In this document: positions 42,596 through 55,277 of the stretch, piece by piece
Numbering within the stretch: position 1 is the stretch's first letter
How the letters are laid out: each line of letters begins with the position of its first letter
DNA from: Saccharomyces uvarum
Lineage: Eukaryota > Ascomycota > Saccharomycetes > Saccharomycetales > Saccharomycetaceae
Length of the DNA: 64,000 nucleotides
Assembly: GCA_947243795.1 (NCBI GenBank)
Contig: OX365943.1
Span: 856,919-920,918 of the forward strand
Reading direction: 5' to 3'
Made by a program: the position numbers and the translations under genes
The notes under the pieces: model-generated
What the model was told of the DNA's origin: nothing
Databases searched by the model: none
Seen by the model: the letters and a program-made list of their open reading frames with translations, nothing else

Positions 42596-45500
42596 AATTT
42601 TTCAAAGATTCAGTAGTATTGCATTTAATAGAAACTTTTGATTTGAAATATAAAGTAATGTTATGTCTGTTTTGGTTGTTGGTAAGAAAATTTATTATTT
42701 TATGCGTGCGAATGTGTACTAGATGTGTTTGGATGACTATTTTTGAGGATGTGCTAATAAGAATTCCATAAGTACACAAGTGGTCTGGGAAACGACTTCG
42801 AAAGATATTTCAGAACATATTTATAGTTTCCATAAAGGAGGTAATCTATGAAATACAACGAAACGAAGAAATGCAGTTCTTACCATTCCTTATCTTTATT
42901 GTTCCTCAAGTCCAAATGAAAGCTTTTCGAAATATTTGACTGATTTTGATAAAATAAAAATGTGGCATTCAGAAATTAACCTAAACCGGCTCCAACCGCC
43001 GAACGTTAAGAATACGTCGCAGATAAGAGAGTAAAGTCTAAACTGGATATAAATTACGGATCCTCAATAAAACTGAAACCAATCACCACAGCAATGGCGT
43101 ATCGGTAAATAGAAACGAGCAGAATAAAAACCACATATTTTAACGGGAAAGTCAAGTACAAAAGTTCTTGCAGGCGTCCAATCATTGAAAAATTGTGAGC
43201 AAACGTCTAAATTATGCAGCCACATCCGTGGTCATGTCGATTGCTGTTCCTGACACTAAGGTGTGAGCTGATTCCGAAATGCTGCTTAGTGCTGCATTTC
43301 TCTGCAAGAATGAAAATCTGCCAGATAAGAAAAATCAGCAGCCTTCTTCAAGCAAAGGGATGTGTCAGAGACATCGCAGTATGACGGATCCGTATTTTCC
43401 CCAGAAAATTAAACCCTGATAACTGGTCCGCTTGCTTTTCGTTTATTTTCGTTTCCTGTCAAAGGATCTCCGCAGGGTGAACCCTTCCGTTTGTGACGTG
43501 GGCGCCGCATTTGCTTATCAAAAATAGGTACCTCTTGTACCTAAGATGGAAATAGCAGGGTAGGAAAAGAGAAATCCTCACAAGGCTGGCACGTTACGTT
43601 TATCGTGTATTTTTTCAAAGAAAAGAATGCGGCCCGTAAAGAAGCTGTCGGTGACTCCACTGCTGCTAAGTCGGATTTTATGTATCGCCCCGTTTTTCCT
43701 TGCTTTTGCCTCATCTCCTCTTTCCAAATTTGCTGATAGAGGTTAAAATCTTCGAGGGATCGGGGGCTGGAGGGGGGGGTGCTGCCACAAACGACAAAAG
43801 TGTCCACAGTATTATCACATTTCTTGCATAGATTTTAGGCAAGCATCTCACACCTTGACTGGACTGAGGTGAGGCACCATTTTTAAAATGATGATTTTTA
43901 CTCTTCTCGATGCTATCGAATCATATCGCGAGATAATGGTCTCAATAAAAAGAGGGGCTGTAAACACTTATCCTTCCATTGCAACAAGTTCAGTTTTGAT
44001 AATGAATGCTCTGGTCTTCGTATTGTTTATCTATTTTTCTATTTCCTTGTTGCTTGCGTGATCGTCTTTTTGAATTCTTACAAAGGACGTAGTGAGCCAT
44101 TAAGGCTTTCTGATCTTAAACCAATGCAAGTGACTTGAGAAAACGGGGCCAAAATAACTAAAAATGAGAAATCGCAACAAAGAAAATAGTAGCGTTTAAT
44201 ACAATATCGAAATGAAAAATTACTCTCAATATTTCACTTCTTCAAAAAAGAAGTCTCATAGTTATGTAACTAGGAAGAATTGACCATCTTTTCATTGTAA
44301 TATCGTATATAAATTTCAATAAGATCCTCTACCTTCAACATTTGACAGGAGGTGTATATGGGGCACGAAAAGTAATACACATAGACGGAGAAAAAACGCA
44401 GAACCCTCAACCAGTTACTACATAAACAACTTATCCAGTGATATTAACGGATTTTTTTGCTTACGTCAATATCGCCGAGTTGTTTTCTTGGCGCAAGTCA
44501 ACTTTTGGTTATAGTCCTTTGGGAGATGGCTACTTATATTAAATCAATTACTGGTAGTACAGGTTTCGTTTTTATCGTTCATATGTCAACTTGGTCAAGG
44601 CATTTCACAAGCATATCATTCATGTGAGAAGCAACATAGGAAGAACATATGCTACTAGGTTGAGCTATTCTGTTCAATTTTATCATAATCTCATTACCAT
44701 TATGAAACGATCCACATTTCTGCAGCTAGTATTAGCGAATAGAAGTAAGTGTCAGCAAACACAGGCAATTGCGACATCTCGCAGGAATATCTTTATGCAT
44801 TTATATCTCTAGGCATTCAGAGTTATGGAAAGAAAGGGTGTGAATTTATCAGTAGGATATAAATAATAAAGCTTAAGATAGACTGTAAAAGTGCAGACCG
44901 AGATTCTGGGGCAATTTCCTAGCGGGCAATACTAGCATGGGCATGGTAAATTAAAAAAGACATCTTTCAACGGGATATATTTGGGTTATATGCAGTATAT
45001 AGCAGTTTTTCTGGAAATATAGTCATACACATCTCTCATTTGTAAATACTGTAGGGATTCGCTAAGTTTATTGGACATGCTCAGATGAGAACATGCTGTT
45101 CTTGAATCGAATTTGCGTATATTCTTATACGCGGTAGTTATGTCTCAAAGCCTGTTGGATAATCCGCATACAGATCAACCGATGAAGTCCCAAGGCAAGT
45201 GGTATCTATAATGCACGTGCAAATATCGATTGTTAATATGCCAAGATTATTGCAATCGTGGTATCGATACACTGGTGTATAAACCGCTTTCTAGAGAGGT
45301 GTCATTTCTAGAACACACCTAGAGGGAAATTAATGGTAAATATGCGAATTTGGAATTAGGTTACGAGGCATTTGTGCGATCGTTAGGGTATTGCGGAGGT
45401 ACTGTGTTAAATGATTGAATCTGTGTGATCTTCCTTGAGCAGGAGAGACTATAGAGTGGAGGGGCAATCATTTAGTTCAAGTACTTGAAATGTAACAAGT

Positions 45501-45887
45501 TAATAAGAATAAAAGGATGGAACACTTATCTTAAGCCAATATATAATAATCAGTGTTGACGCGCGTGATGGAGGTGCGAGAATCTACGTTACGTAGAATG
45601 ATAGGTTTTAGTGCGTGTATGGTAGTTGTAAGGTATTACCAAGAGAGATTGAGACTATTAAAATTAAATTGCCATGCAAAATAGTGGTAAATCCGCCGTA
45701 TGCTGAAAGATACAATGTAGTAGTGCATGTGATATATGGTTTATAGTTAGAGTAAAATATACTTTATTTTCGTCACTTATAAATTTCGAACCAGAATATC
45801 GGGGTCTCTCTCTAATTGCGTTAAAATCATAGCTTTGGATGTGCTACCTTGTACAAATTTTAAATTGAAAAGTCCCATCATCAATAT
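42596..45887. other. Gene-poor stretch between OPT2 and the COS gene
   Basis: 3.3 kb with no supported gene. The first ~1.3 kb is probably OPT2 upstream sequence. A more GC-rich part (43400-43800) has a G8 run at 43773-43780 and looks like regulatory DNA. Around 44426-44542 a 38-codon open frame looks mildly protein-like but is too short to call. From about 44.9 kb the sequence becomes G/T-rich on the plus strand, like subtelomeric X DNA, with a TTAGGG at 45383-45388. S. cerevisiae also has a multi-kilobase gap beyond OPT2. Confidence 0.5.
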
Positions 45888-47021
45888 CTACGCTGAAGAC
45901 TCATCTTCACAGGCCAATTGCGCTTCCTTAATATATGGCCATAGTTCAGCATTCAATGGTAAACGCGATATATATCTCTTTGAAGTTATAGGATTGGAGA
46001 AATTGTGGTCAAAGAACCATTTACAATCAATTCCGTCAAAGAAAAACTCTTCAGTCTTCCAAACTTTCTGCTCAAACAGATACACATTCATTCTCTTTGC
46101 GATTTGATCCCATCCATTAGCACCAATTTCTTGCTCGCGAATAGTTAAAAAAAATTGCCTCTTGTCTTCCATTTTCATTGTTGCAACTCTCGACTTGTTG
46201 AAAATTTCTGTCAAATCGAAAGAAAAAACAATGATAAGGCAGACACGGAAGAAGATGTTATCAATCCATATAAGGTAAGTAGAGAATAAAGACAAAAGGA
46301 CATATTCAATGCAGTGGAGATTCATAGCTGTTTTTATAGTCCAGGAAAATTTTAAGCGGTACAACTGTTTAGGAAGTGGAATGTCTTCGAAGCTATTTGC
46401 AGCCAATGGCTTCTCAGAACAGATCTGGTTCAATCGTTTATCCACTTCTGCAAAGTAAACTTCCAAAGCCTCTTCAATGTAAGGAACCGACTCCTTAAAT
46501 GACTTGACCTTGGCATTTTTGTCCTTTTTCAGAGAAAAGGGTTCTAGAATAGACTTTCTAAATGATTCATAGCATCTCGGAACATCAAAAAAAAAACACT
46601 CGTTATTCCAAAACTTATTTTCATACATGTATGAGTTAAAATTTAGTACAATAAGCTCCCAGTCTTTGATGTGGATACCTGGAGCATTCTTAATGATTTC
46701 TTTGCAAAACTGAGTAAGCTGTTTCGAAAAGGCACGTCTATGACATACAAATAGAATAAAGGGAATTAAAGGAAGTCCTGTAATCAGAACCATGGTTGCT
46801 ATGAAAGGGGGAATCGGATCACTACACAATTTCCACCAAGCACTGAGCGGCAACCATAATAATAGCCAGACACGAAATGCGAGGGATTTGTAAAACTGAT
46901 AGCAGAACCAAGTAAAGAAATTTCTAAAGACGTCCTTTGGTAATACGATATTTTGGGATTCAAGATATTTAGACGATAATAAGCCTACGCTCTCTTCATC
47001 TTCGATTTTGGTGTCTTCCAT
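45888..47021 (-). CDS. COS-family (DUP380) subtelomeric membrane protein
   Basis: 377 aa, the usual COS length (about 380). COS proteins are tetraspan-like endosomal proteins that act in trans to send other membrane proteins into multivesicular bodies, and are turned over in the vacuole. Two DUP units are visible, each with a hydrophobic pair: about 49-63/72-93 (VWLLLWLPLSAWW, FIATMVLITGLPLIPFILFV) and about 237-251/256-270 (YVLLSLFSTYLIW, FRVCLIIVFSFDL). The repeated motif W..I...N.Y.YE..FW..E.FFFD (about 121-147) recurs near residues 305-332. Start ATG at 47019-47021 gives MEDTKIEDEESVGLLSSKYLE. COS genes are almost always subtelomeric; which COS number it equals cannot be settled. Confidence 0.93.
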   Translation of the reverse strand: MEDTKIEDEESVGLLSSKYLESQNIVLPKDVFRNFFTWFCYQFYKSLAFRVWLLLWLPLSAWWKLCSDPIPPFIATMVLITGLPLIPFILFVCHRRAFSKQLTQFCKEIIKNAPGIHIKDWELIVLNFNSYMYENKFWNNECFFFDVPRCYESFRKSILEPFSLKKDKNAKVKSFKESVPYIEEALEVYFAEVDKRLNQICSEKPLAANSFEDIPLPKQLYRLKFSWTIKTAMNLHCIEYVLLSLFSTYLIWIDNIFFRVCLIIVFSFDLTEIFNKSRVATMKMEDKRQFFLTIREQEIGANGWDQIAKRMNVYLFEQKVWKTEEFFFDGIDCKWFFDHNFSNPITSKRYISRLPLNAELWPYIKEAQLACEDESSA

Positions 47022-49596
47022 GTTGGTGATGGGGTGGTTCTAGAGGTTTATTTTTGAACTTATACCCCTGGTAGTCTCGTTTATATACTGGAGAAAATGA
47101 AGCCTTGCCACACTATGCGTAGTTGATGGCTTAGTTAATAATGAGAAAAAGTAGGACAGTAAGCAGGGGGACGGAATTGAGTTCAGCACTAGGCGCCTCC
47201 GGGCGACCCTTACGCAACAGGCACAAGGGGCGGCCCTATTTACTAAGAAAACGCACAGGAAATCGGTCTTTTGAAGGAACGCCTGCAGAACCCTACAACA
47301 AAAGTCGTCCCAAATAGGGTCCTTTTCCAAAAAGAGGCGCCAAGCGTACCCGGTTGAGTTTATTGCTGTCACATGATATTTTAGTGTCTACAAGAGTGTG
47401 TGCTCGCATTATACTAAAATATCTAGAAGATAATATGGTAGTCTGATGATGGTATAATATGGAGAATGTGGTCGTATCAAATATTAAAAGTGGTTAATAT
47501 GTTGATATACTGAGATGGAGAGCCCGATTATGCACCCTAACGGATGAAGCGGTATTTCGCAATAGTTTAGTTTTGAAATTGTACCAGATGAGCTGAGGGC
47601 AATGCTGCCTATTAAGTAAAAGTAGAAGTAATAATATGCTTGAATGACGATGGAAAAGTTTAACACGAGGCGAAGATAAGATAGTCATATATAAGTATGA
47701 CGATTTTATACGATCTCTATATATACTAGTTTAATTCAACATGTTTCAAGTATCCTCTGAATGTTATGTCTGATGAGTAATATTAGTTCATAAAGAGTGT
47801 AGGGAACTGCTGTTCTTGTTGGACGTGCTATTCTTGTAGCGATAGCGATCGTTCGTATCATTCGGCTACTGCAGTTAAAAGAATACTATATCTGTTATAG
47901 AAGCTGATGTGTCCAAAAAATGTATTGATATTCCGATCTATTCTATTAGTAACTAAGGAGGCATATATGCTGTTAGGTGTAGTATAATAGAATATATAAG
48001 AAACGCTATATTATAAATCACTTAAAATTAATTCAGTAATATTATCTTACACTATAGATACATTAAGAGAGGCAAAAGCTTGGGAGTTTATGAAATTGTC
48101 TGTGATTATTGGTTTAAGATTGTTTCAAGTACAGTACACAAGGGCTTCGTATATTACTATATAGATGTGAAAGCGGTGTATGATAAATATTTCTAGAACT
48201 TTGTAACAAGCGATTGCCGTCACTGAATCTCCCGAGGAAAATCGAGAACATATAATATAAAGTTCGTAGAGAATCCCCTATTATTCTCTCATCTTTGTAA
48301 ATACATCAAGAAAACTATGGCGTTGAAGAGGTTTATTCAACTATGTGTTATCGATATATGGAGACTATCGTTCTAGTGATATATGGCGGTTGTTTTATGC
48401 TATGTGAAGCTCATCAAGGAGGTGTGGTAGTTGCGCTTCAAGGTATGTGAGGTAAGCGGTTGGGATATTAGGATGTCGTATTGAGATCTGTTTATGTTGT
48501 GAATACCGAAGACTTGATCTATTATTTAAAGCAAGAGGTTGGTAATTGGTTAGGGTGATGAGCCCTACAAAAGTACCAGTACTGCGTGAGGCCACATCAG
48601 AACAAGTCCACAAAGTCTTGCTGCAGGAATAGTCACCCTAAAAGGCCAAAATCAATTGCCTACTTCTTTTAGTTGCTTCTTTGCAACGCGATGGATGACT
48701 GTTCGTCTTTATTTTTTTAAAACACAAGAGCAAAACAGCGATCGTTTGGAAAATACATCATTCGTAAACATATACATCATATATAGAAAAAACAGCTAAA
48801 GTGAAAGCGGCAAAACAAAAGAGTCATGTAACAAACTGAAAAAAATAAATCCCGATCATCTAGCTCAAATAAAGATGCATACCAGTATTAGTTGTGCATT
48901 CATGGTGCTAGCTGACACGGAACGTTGTGGTCAGCTTTTACCATCTTTCCAGATAATTTGAATGGCCCCACATGCCAAGAAGAAAACCTGATATTTGAAA
49001 GAATTTCGCAATTGTTAGAGTAGAAAATCTGTCTCATCTATTCTCGGAGAGGAGAAAAGACAGATCGAACAAGTGTTAATATAAGTTGTAGAATGCACTT
49101 TTTCAATCCCGATTAACTGCAGGGAAAAAAAATAGAAACAAAGCAAATAAGCAAAGTAGTCGATACGTAAGGTTATGAATTCGTAACTGAGCAAAAAATT
49201 GCTCCGTCACTTATTCACCTTAAAAGACGTATTTTGTTAATATTCACTAGTAGAGTTCTCATAAGGCTGATATATAGGCCAAATCACTATAAAGGTAAGT
49301 GTTCCTGACACGCTTTTGTTTAGATGCTCTTTAAAACACTACTCAATTAGAAAATAGCGAAATTGCTCAGCGATATAAACAAAAAATATCCACGGATCAT
49401 AAAGGAAAAAAACCAGTCAAGTATTTTTGGATTTAGTAAAACCTCTTAATACTGGACTTCAAAATTTTCATTGGTTCGAATATTTGGTATTTCTTGTTGA
49501 AAAAGCCAATCTCGGGCCAGTTCAAGTGTGAGTTACAAGGTTATATATAGTATTTCTAGAGCAATGGGCCACACCTGAATGTTTCACTCTTCTCTC
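47022..49596. other. Gene-poor stretch upstream of the COS gene, partly X-like
   Basis: No supported gene. 47.4-48.6 kb is G/T- and GA-rich on the plus strand with phrases such as GGTATAATATGGAGAATGTGG and TGTGGTAGTTGCG, the same style as the terminal X-like region, and has a TTAGGG at 48550-48555. From about 48.65 kb composition returns to ordinary A/T-rich. A 28-codon open frame at about 48875-48960 was not considered significant. Confidence 0.4.
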
Positions 49597-50272
49597 TTAG
49601 CAGATAGTGGCACTTTTAAGACTTTTATACTTGACTAGAGCATCTAGCTTACGACTAAAAATTCCTCTTCCAAGTATTATACCGAATATTTCCTTTTCAT
49701 AAATGATGATACCAATTTTTTTAGTAGCTTCTCCATTAGTTCCTCTTATTGTACCACTTCAGATTAAAAAAATGTCGCGTCTTTCAGAAATGTGACGAAA
49801 AGGTATTCCTCACCTTCCAAATGTGCCAGCAAACTTAGGATTGACAATGTTGTCGCAATTTTGTAATTGGATTTTCAGTTCACCATAATAAAGCTACCAA
49901 GCTCTCCTCCAGAAACTGTATACATTTTAAATAAAAGTTCTAAAGTCTACATTTCAAGATGGAAAAAAAAACAGAAAGGAAAAGCACAATGGACCTTAAA
50001 AATTCACAACCCTGGCAGAAACAATGGGCAGTAATCATAAAGCGTTCGTTTCCAGCAAAAAAATCCATTATAATTCTAAACCTCAGAAAAACGAGAAGCC
50101 TTGATAAGGGTTTTTAAAGTTCCTCGTTCATTGATGAGAAATCTACGGTGGTTAAGTTTTCCGTTATATCGTAGACTTCCTTCCATAAAGGTATATTTTC
50201 AGGGTGTTTGATTTCATTAATATCATGCAACCGAAAAAATGAAATGAAACCCTTTTTTTGAGCGAATAAAGC
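49597..50272 (-). pseudogene. Decayed gene remnant upstream of NFT1, family unknown
   Basis: On the minus strand, one frame is open from 50272 to 49943 (about 110 codons) except for a single TAA at 50116-50114. Its translation looks like real protein (ENIPLWKEVYDITENL, FAGNERFMITAHCFCQ). It ends at a TAG (49942-49940). A second frame then carries protein-like sequence down to a TAA at 49599-49597 (LKIQLQNCDNIVNPKFAGTF, GRGIFSRKLDALVKYKS), broken by TAG at 49896 and TGA at 49812 and 49761. Further protein-like sequence continues above 50272 in another frame toward the NFT1 promoter. I do not recognise the family. Stops and frame changes argue for decay rather than a working gene; chance open frames remain possible. 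Confidence 0.4.
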
Positions 50273-50528
50273 CTACATAGGTAAGCACTTCTCAGAATAG
50301 GGTGTTTAAACGAAAAGGAAACACTTAAACTTTTAAGTTCTTGGGTGCTCTCTTTGTCATAAAGGAATGTTTGTCATTTATAAAAAGTGTCGAAAAAAAG
50401 AAAGGAAAATTTGGTTATTGTTTGCTATATTTAAGGTATGCTGCTAATTATAGCGTAAACCTGGATGAACAGCTTTTTCGAATTTATACACATCTTTCAC
50501 AATTTAAGGTGGGGCGTCAAAATTAAGA
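50273..50528. promoter_or_regulatory. NFT1 upstream region
   Basis: About 250 bp before the NFT1 ATG, AT-rich with an A7 run at 50393-50399. It probably overlaps the 5' part of the decayed minus-strand gene. No specific factor site is claimed. Confidence 0.35.
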
Positions 50529-53500
50529 ATGATTGAGATTAACTCGTGCCCATTTTGGGATCATGATGACATTTCTGGATGTGCTAGACGAAAATATATC
50601 GAGTTTAGGTTTCCTCTAGTTATTCTTTTGACTACTTTGATATATACATTCCATATAGTCTTTCGAGAGAGAAAGAATTACAGAAATGAAAGCACTCTAG
50701 GACACCAGTCCGAAACCCCAGATTTTGAAGAACATGTTAATGAAAGCCGTAAGGATACAAGGTTTTCAATACTAAGATTAAACCCAGCTGGGGAAAACTG
50801 TGGCTTTTGCGGTATCAAAAATGATAAATCTACTTTTGATAAATTTAAAGTCTTTATGGAAGGTGTCCTTATTGTTGTACAGTTTACTATCCACTTGTAT
50901 GCTCTTTTAAATATACCAGTGGATCACAAGGAATTTTCTCATCAAAGTTTGCTAGTAAAGAATTTTCTCTGGTTTTTTCTCCTTGTTGTTGTGTCACTTC
51001 GTTTATTTACAACGAGTCAGTCTTTTCGATGGGTTAAGGCGTGCCAGTGTAATCTATGGGCTGTTTCATTTCTTTCCTACGCGTCAGTATTTGCGCTTTC
51101 AGTCCTCCCTCTTCGTTCTGTTTTAATTGGGAAAATAGAAGAGGCAATTCTAGTGAAGTATATCATCATTGAGTTTTCTATTAATTTAGTTCTTTTCCTA
51201 CTATTATTTACGTCGAATATAGAAGGAATTAACTACTCTTTTTTTGTCGAAAGTGCCAATAAAACATTGCCACCGAATCCTACCGTTTTTGGTCTTCTAA
51301 CTTTTGCTAGGATAGATCTGCTTATTTGGAAGGCATACAAACATTGCCTTGAGAATGGCGATGTTTGGGACTTAAATATCAATGATAAATCCGTAACAAT
51401 TTTGAAAAATTTTGAAAAATCTTCCACACACAAAACGCTTCTTCCAAACATTATGTTTTATTTCAAAATCACTTTTCTCTCCCAATTATTGCTAGCTTTC
51501 GTAACTAGTATTCTGACCCTCGTGCCTTTATTGTTGCTGCCCAGAATACTGTCTTATGTTGATGATCCAACGTCGCAATCATGGAATTTGATGTCTTTAT
51601 ACGTCGTATTTATGTTAATCAGCAAGATTATTGCTACAACCTGCAGAGGCCAGGGGTTATTTTTAGGTGAGAAGGGCACTATGCAACTTAGAACGATATT
51701 GGTATCTCATATCTATTCTAAGACCTTAAGAAGAACGATTCTCAGAGACTCAACAACGTCAGAACAAGAAAATGATTTTCAACCACATGTACCAGCATCA
51801 CCGGAAGAGAGTAATGATTCTTTTGGTTCCGAAGCGAGGCCTAATGTAGAAACTAGTAGAAAAGACAATTCTGTCAATAATTTAATGTCTGTGGATGCTT
51901 TCAAAGTTTCTGAAGGTATGAGCACCTTTTATCTGGCTTGCGAAGCAATGTTCATGATAACCATGGCACTTATAATACTGTATTCTCTACTTGGATGGTC
52001 TGCGTTTGCTGGTATCTTTGCTCTTCTTACCATGATTCCTTTAAATTTTTGGTGTGCAACCTTCTACGGGAAGTATCAGACTGACCAATTAGTCTTGACT
52101 GACAAACGTACCTCTGGAATTAGTGAAGCTTTAAACTCAATGCGTGTGATAAAACTACTGGCTTGGGAAAAAACATTTTACCAAAATATCATGGGCGTAA
52201 GGAATGGGGAAATCAGGCTCCTTAAAAAGAAAGGAACTATTTTCTTTTTGAACCACCTTATTTGGTTTTTTGGGCCGACTCTGATTTCAGTGGTGACGTT
52301 TTCAGTATTTATTAAGTTCCAAAAGCAAACACTTACTCCTTCAATAGCATTTACAGCTCTTTCCTTGTTCGCGATATTGAGAACTCCTATGGATCAAATT
52401 ACTTCGACTATCAGTCTTTTAATACAATCGTTCATATCGGTCCAGAGAATCCAAGATTATCTTAATGAACCAGACACAAGAAAATATGAAATTTTGACAC
52501 TGAATAAAACCAGAATTGGCTTTGAAGAAGCTGATATGGAGTGGGAAGCCACTGAAACAAGCTTCAAACTGAAGCATATTTCTATTGAATTCAAACAGAA
52601 CAATCTTAACGCAATTATAGGTCCTACAGGTTCAGGAAAGTCTTCACTTTTACTAGGACTATTGGGAGAACTGAATCTTAGATCTGGAAGAATATATGTG
52701 CCTTCAGTCGACTCCCGTAATGACTTAGAAATAGGTGTAGATGGAATGACGGATTCAATGGCATATTGTTCTCAAAGCCCGTGGTTGATAACTGGAACAA
52801 TTGAAGACAACATTGTTTTTGGAGAAGTCGTCAACCAACAGAAACTCGATGCTGTCATAAGATCATGTTGTTTGGATAGAGATATCAAAACAATGACAGC
52901 TGGCTCAAAAACAGATGTGGGTGGGGGAGGACTTTCCCTGTCTGGCGGACAGCAACAAAGAATTGCTTTAGCCAGAGCAGTTTACTCTTCTTCCAGGTAT
53001 CTCCTCCTTGATGATTGTTTGAGCGCAGTAGATCCTGAAACTGCACTTCATATTTATGAAGAGTGTTTGTGCGGTTCCTCTATAATGAAAGGAAGGACCT
53101 GCATCATTACAAGCCATAATATTTCTTTGATTACTAAATGGGCTCATTGGCTCGTCATTTTAGACAATGGTGAAGTTGAAGCGCAAGGTAAACCATCAGA
53201 CCTCATTGAATCTAACAATTTTTTGAAAGAATGTATGAACAATGATATAGAAGATGAATGCAACAGCCAGCTCAAACTGGAACCGCTAACAAAATCAAAC
53301 GGAACAGGAAGCGAAGATCCTAAAAGAAAGAATTTGCAAGATGAAGAAGATGTACAAGAGGCTGCTAAAATTGAGAACTCCGTAGAAACAAAAATGGAGG
53401 GTTCAGTTAAATTTTCAACTTACAAGTGGTTAGCAAACTATTTCGGGGGTATATGGTTCGTTTTTTTTTTTACATTGTCCTCTGCCTTCATTTATGGGAT

Positions 53501-55277
53501 CACTCTCTCTCAAGGCTTTTGGCTCAGATACTGGTTGGAAAATGGATCTTTTGAGCCTAGTTTTACATGCTTTCATAGAATTTTTCAAAAGTCCCACTCT
53601 AATATCTATTTCTTGTCAATTTATACTATCATCGGATTGCTTTCTTCATTTTTAACTGCTGGTAAAGTATGGGTAGCGATAATTTCTGGCACTAATGCAT
53701 CCAAAAAAATATTTGCGAAAATGCTCTCGAGTATTTTTCAAGCCAAGTTACGTTTTCATGACATCACGCCAATTGGAAGAATAATGAATAGGTTTAGCAA
53801 GGATATAGATGTTATTGACCAACAATTGATTCCTAATTTCGAAGGGCTTTTCTACAGCGTTGTTGTTTGCCTGTCGATTGTATTTTTAATTGGGTATGTT
53901 ACTCCCCGATTTCTATTATTTGCTGCTCCTTTATGTGTTCTTTACTATATCGTAGGTACATTGTATCTTCGTGCTTCTAGAGAGCTGAAGAGAATAGATA
54001 ATATCAATGTATCCCCCATACACCAGTTATTCACGGAAGCTATCAAAGGAGTTGTCACAATTAGAGCAGTAGCAGAAGAACGGAGGTTTATTACTCATAC
54101 TTTCGCCACGATTGATGGAAGTAATGCTCCTTTTTTTTATCTCAGTATGGCCACTGAATGGATTACCTATAGAGTCGATATAATTGGAGCTTTTGTTCTT
54201 TTTAGTTCTTCTTTGATGGTCATAATGAGAGCTTCATATTTAGATGCAGGGCTTGCAGGTATTCTATTGTCGAATTCCCTTTCTTTTACTGAAACTGCAC
54301 AATGGATTATAAAGGTATTCTCAGGTGTTGAACTTTTAATGAGCTCAGTAGAAAGAATAAAAGAGTTTATAGATATGCCTCCCGAGTCTTCCGATTTAGA
54401 AAATCACACAACACCCCCTGTTAATTGGCCTAAAGCTGGAGAAATAGAATTCAAAAACTTGTCATTACGTTATTCTCCCAACTCTCCTAAAGCGCTGAAT
54501 GACGTATCTTTCAAGGTAAAAACAGGAACAAAAGTCGGGATTGTTGGCAGAACAGGGGCTGGGAAATCTTCGATAATAGCAGCCATTTACCGGCTTTCTG
54601 ATTGGGAAAGCGGTACTATTATAATTGACAACAAAGACATAAAATGTGTTCCCCTAGAGTGCCTGAGAAATTCTGTAACCTGCATCCCGCAGAACCCTAC
54701 TTTATTCGATGGAACCGTTCGATCAAACCTAGACCCTTCGGATGAATACTCAGACGCACAAATATTTGATGTTCTAGCTAAAGTGGGATTGATTGATAAG
54801 AATGAAGAATTGTACTTGATGGCTGGGCAAGAGCAATTTAACTCTTCTGACCATAGATCAAGAAACAGATTTATTGATTTAAGTACGGTTGTGAGATCAG
54901 GCGGCTCAAACCTATCTCAAGGGCAAAGACAACTTTTGTGCCTGGCACGCTCTATGATTGGTGCACGTAATATAATGTTAATCGATGAAGCAACTGCCTC
55001 TATAGATTATATTTCTGACGCTAAGATTCAAACCATAATACGAGCAACAATGGCAACCACCACTGTTTTGACTATTGCGCATCGATTAAGGTCAGTTATT
55101 GATTATGACAAAATTTTGGTGATGGACATGGGCAGAGCGAAGGAATACGATCATCCATACTCTTTGATGTCTGACAGAAACACTATTTTTCATCATTTAT
55201 GTAGACAGAGCGGCGAGTTTGAAAAGCTTTTTGATTTAGCCAAAGCTTCATTCCACAGCAAAAGGCAAGACACGTAG
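50529..55277 (+). CDS. NFT1: NFT1, MRP/ABCC-type ABC transporter, intact
   Basis: 1582 aa, clearly orthologous to S. cerevisiae Nft1 (YKR103W/YKR104W), a putative vacuolar MRP-family transporter. Layout: N-terminal membrane region, TMD1 with an acidic loop (about 415-450), NBD1 with Walker [10 protein letters not shown] (about 698), signature LSGGQ (about 803) and Walker B YLLLDD (about 825); charged linker (about 905-960); TMD2 (about 965-1270); NBD2 with Walker [10 protein letters not shown] (about 1341), signature LSQGQ (about 1463) and Walker [10 protein letters not shown] (about 1482). In NBD1 the residue after Walker B is Asp rather than the catalytic Glu, usual for ABCC proteins. No internal stop. 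Start [14 protein letters not shown] matches the family. Confidence 0.96.
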   Translation: MIEINSCPFWDHDDISGCARRKYIEFRFPLVILLTTLIYTFHIVFRERKNYRNESTLGHQSETPDFEEHVNESRKDTRFSILRLNPAGENCGFCGIKNDKSTFDKFKVFMEGVLIVVQFTIHLYALLNIPVDHKEFSHQSLLVKNFLWFFLLVVVSLRLFTTSQSFRWVKACQCNLWAVSFLSYASVFALSVLPLRSVLIGKIEEAILVKYIIIEFSINLVLFLLLFTSNIEGINYSFFVESANKTLPPNPTVFGLLTFARIDLLIWKAYKHCLENGDVWDLNINDKSVTILKNFEKSSTHKTLLPNIMFYFKITFLSQLLLAFVTSILTLVPLLLLPRILSYVDDPTSQSWNLMSLYVVFMLISKIIATTCRGQGLFLGEKGTMQLRTILVSHIYSKTLRRTILRDSTTSEQENDFQPHVPASPEESNDSFGSEARPNVETSRKDNSVNNLMSVDAFKVSEGMSTFYLACEAMFMITMALIILYSLLGWSAFAGIFALLTMIPLNFWCATFYGKYQTDQLVLTDKRTSGISEALNSMRVIKLLAWEKTFYQNIMGVRNGEIRLLKKKGTIFFLNHLIWFFGPTLISVVTFSVFIKFQKQTLTPSIAFTALSLFAILRTPMDQITSTISLLIQSFISVQRIQDYLNEPDTRKYEILTLNKTRIGFEEADMEWEATETSFKLKHISIEFKQNNLNAIIGPTGSGKSSLLLGLLGELNLRSGRIYVPSVDSRNDLEIGVDGMTDSMAYCSQSPWLITGTIEDNIVFGEVVNQQKLDAVIRSCCLDRDIKTMTAGSKTDVGGGGLSLSGGQQQRIALARAVYSSSRYLLLDDCLSAVDPETALHIYEECLCGSSIMKGRTCIITSHNISLITKWAHWLVILDNGEVEAQGKPSDLIESNNFLKECMNNDIEDECNSQLKLEPLTKSNGTGSEDPKRKNLQDEEDVQEAAKIENSVETKMEGSVKFSTYKWLANYFGGIWFVFFFTLSSAFIYGITLSQGFWLRYWLENGSFEPSFTCFHRIFQKSHSNIYFLSIYTIIGLLSSFLTAGKVWVAIISGTNASKKIFAKMLSSIFQAKLRFHDITPIGRIMNRFSKDIDVIDQQLIPNFEGLFYSVVVCLSIVFLIGYVTPRFLLFAAPLCVLYYIVGTLYLRASRELKRIDNINVSPIHQLFTEAIKGVVTIRAVAEERRFITHTFATIDGSNAPFFYLSMATEWITYRVDIIGAFVLFSSSLMVIMRASYLDAGLAGILLSNSLSFTETAQWIIKVFSGVELLMSSVERIKEFIDMPPESSDLENHTTPPVNWPKAGEIEFKNLSLRYSPNSPKALNDVSFKVKTGTKVGIVGRTGAGKSSIIAAIYRLSDWESGTIIIDNKDIKCVPLECLRNSVTCIPQNPTLFDGTVRSNLDPSDEYSDAQIFDVLAKVGLIDKNEELYLMAGQEQFNSSDHRSRNRFIDLSTVVRSGGSNLSQGQRQLLCLARSMIGARNIMLIDEATASIDYISDAKIQTIIRATMATTTVLTIAHRLRSVIDYDKILVMDMGRAKEYDHPYSLMSDRNTIFHHLCRQSGEFEKLFDLAKASFHSKRQDT

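Noticed and set aside
43541-43807. 88-codon minus-strand frame in the OPT2-COS gap
   Set aside because: No family features; over GC-richer, regulatory-looking DNA.
44426-44542. 38-codon protein-like open frame (contains TFGYSPLGDGYL) in the OPT2-COS gap
   Set aside because: Too short in AT-rich DNA, and the resemblance to an oxidoreductase loop is superficial; neighbouring frames do not extend it.
47040-47372. 110-codon frame just upstream of the COS gene
   Set aside because: No ATG-supported conserved start, Cys/Arg-rich random composition, overlaps the likely COS promoter.
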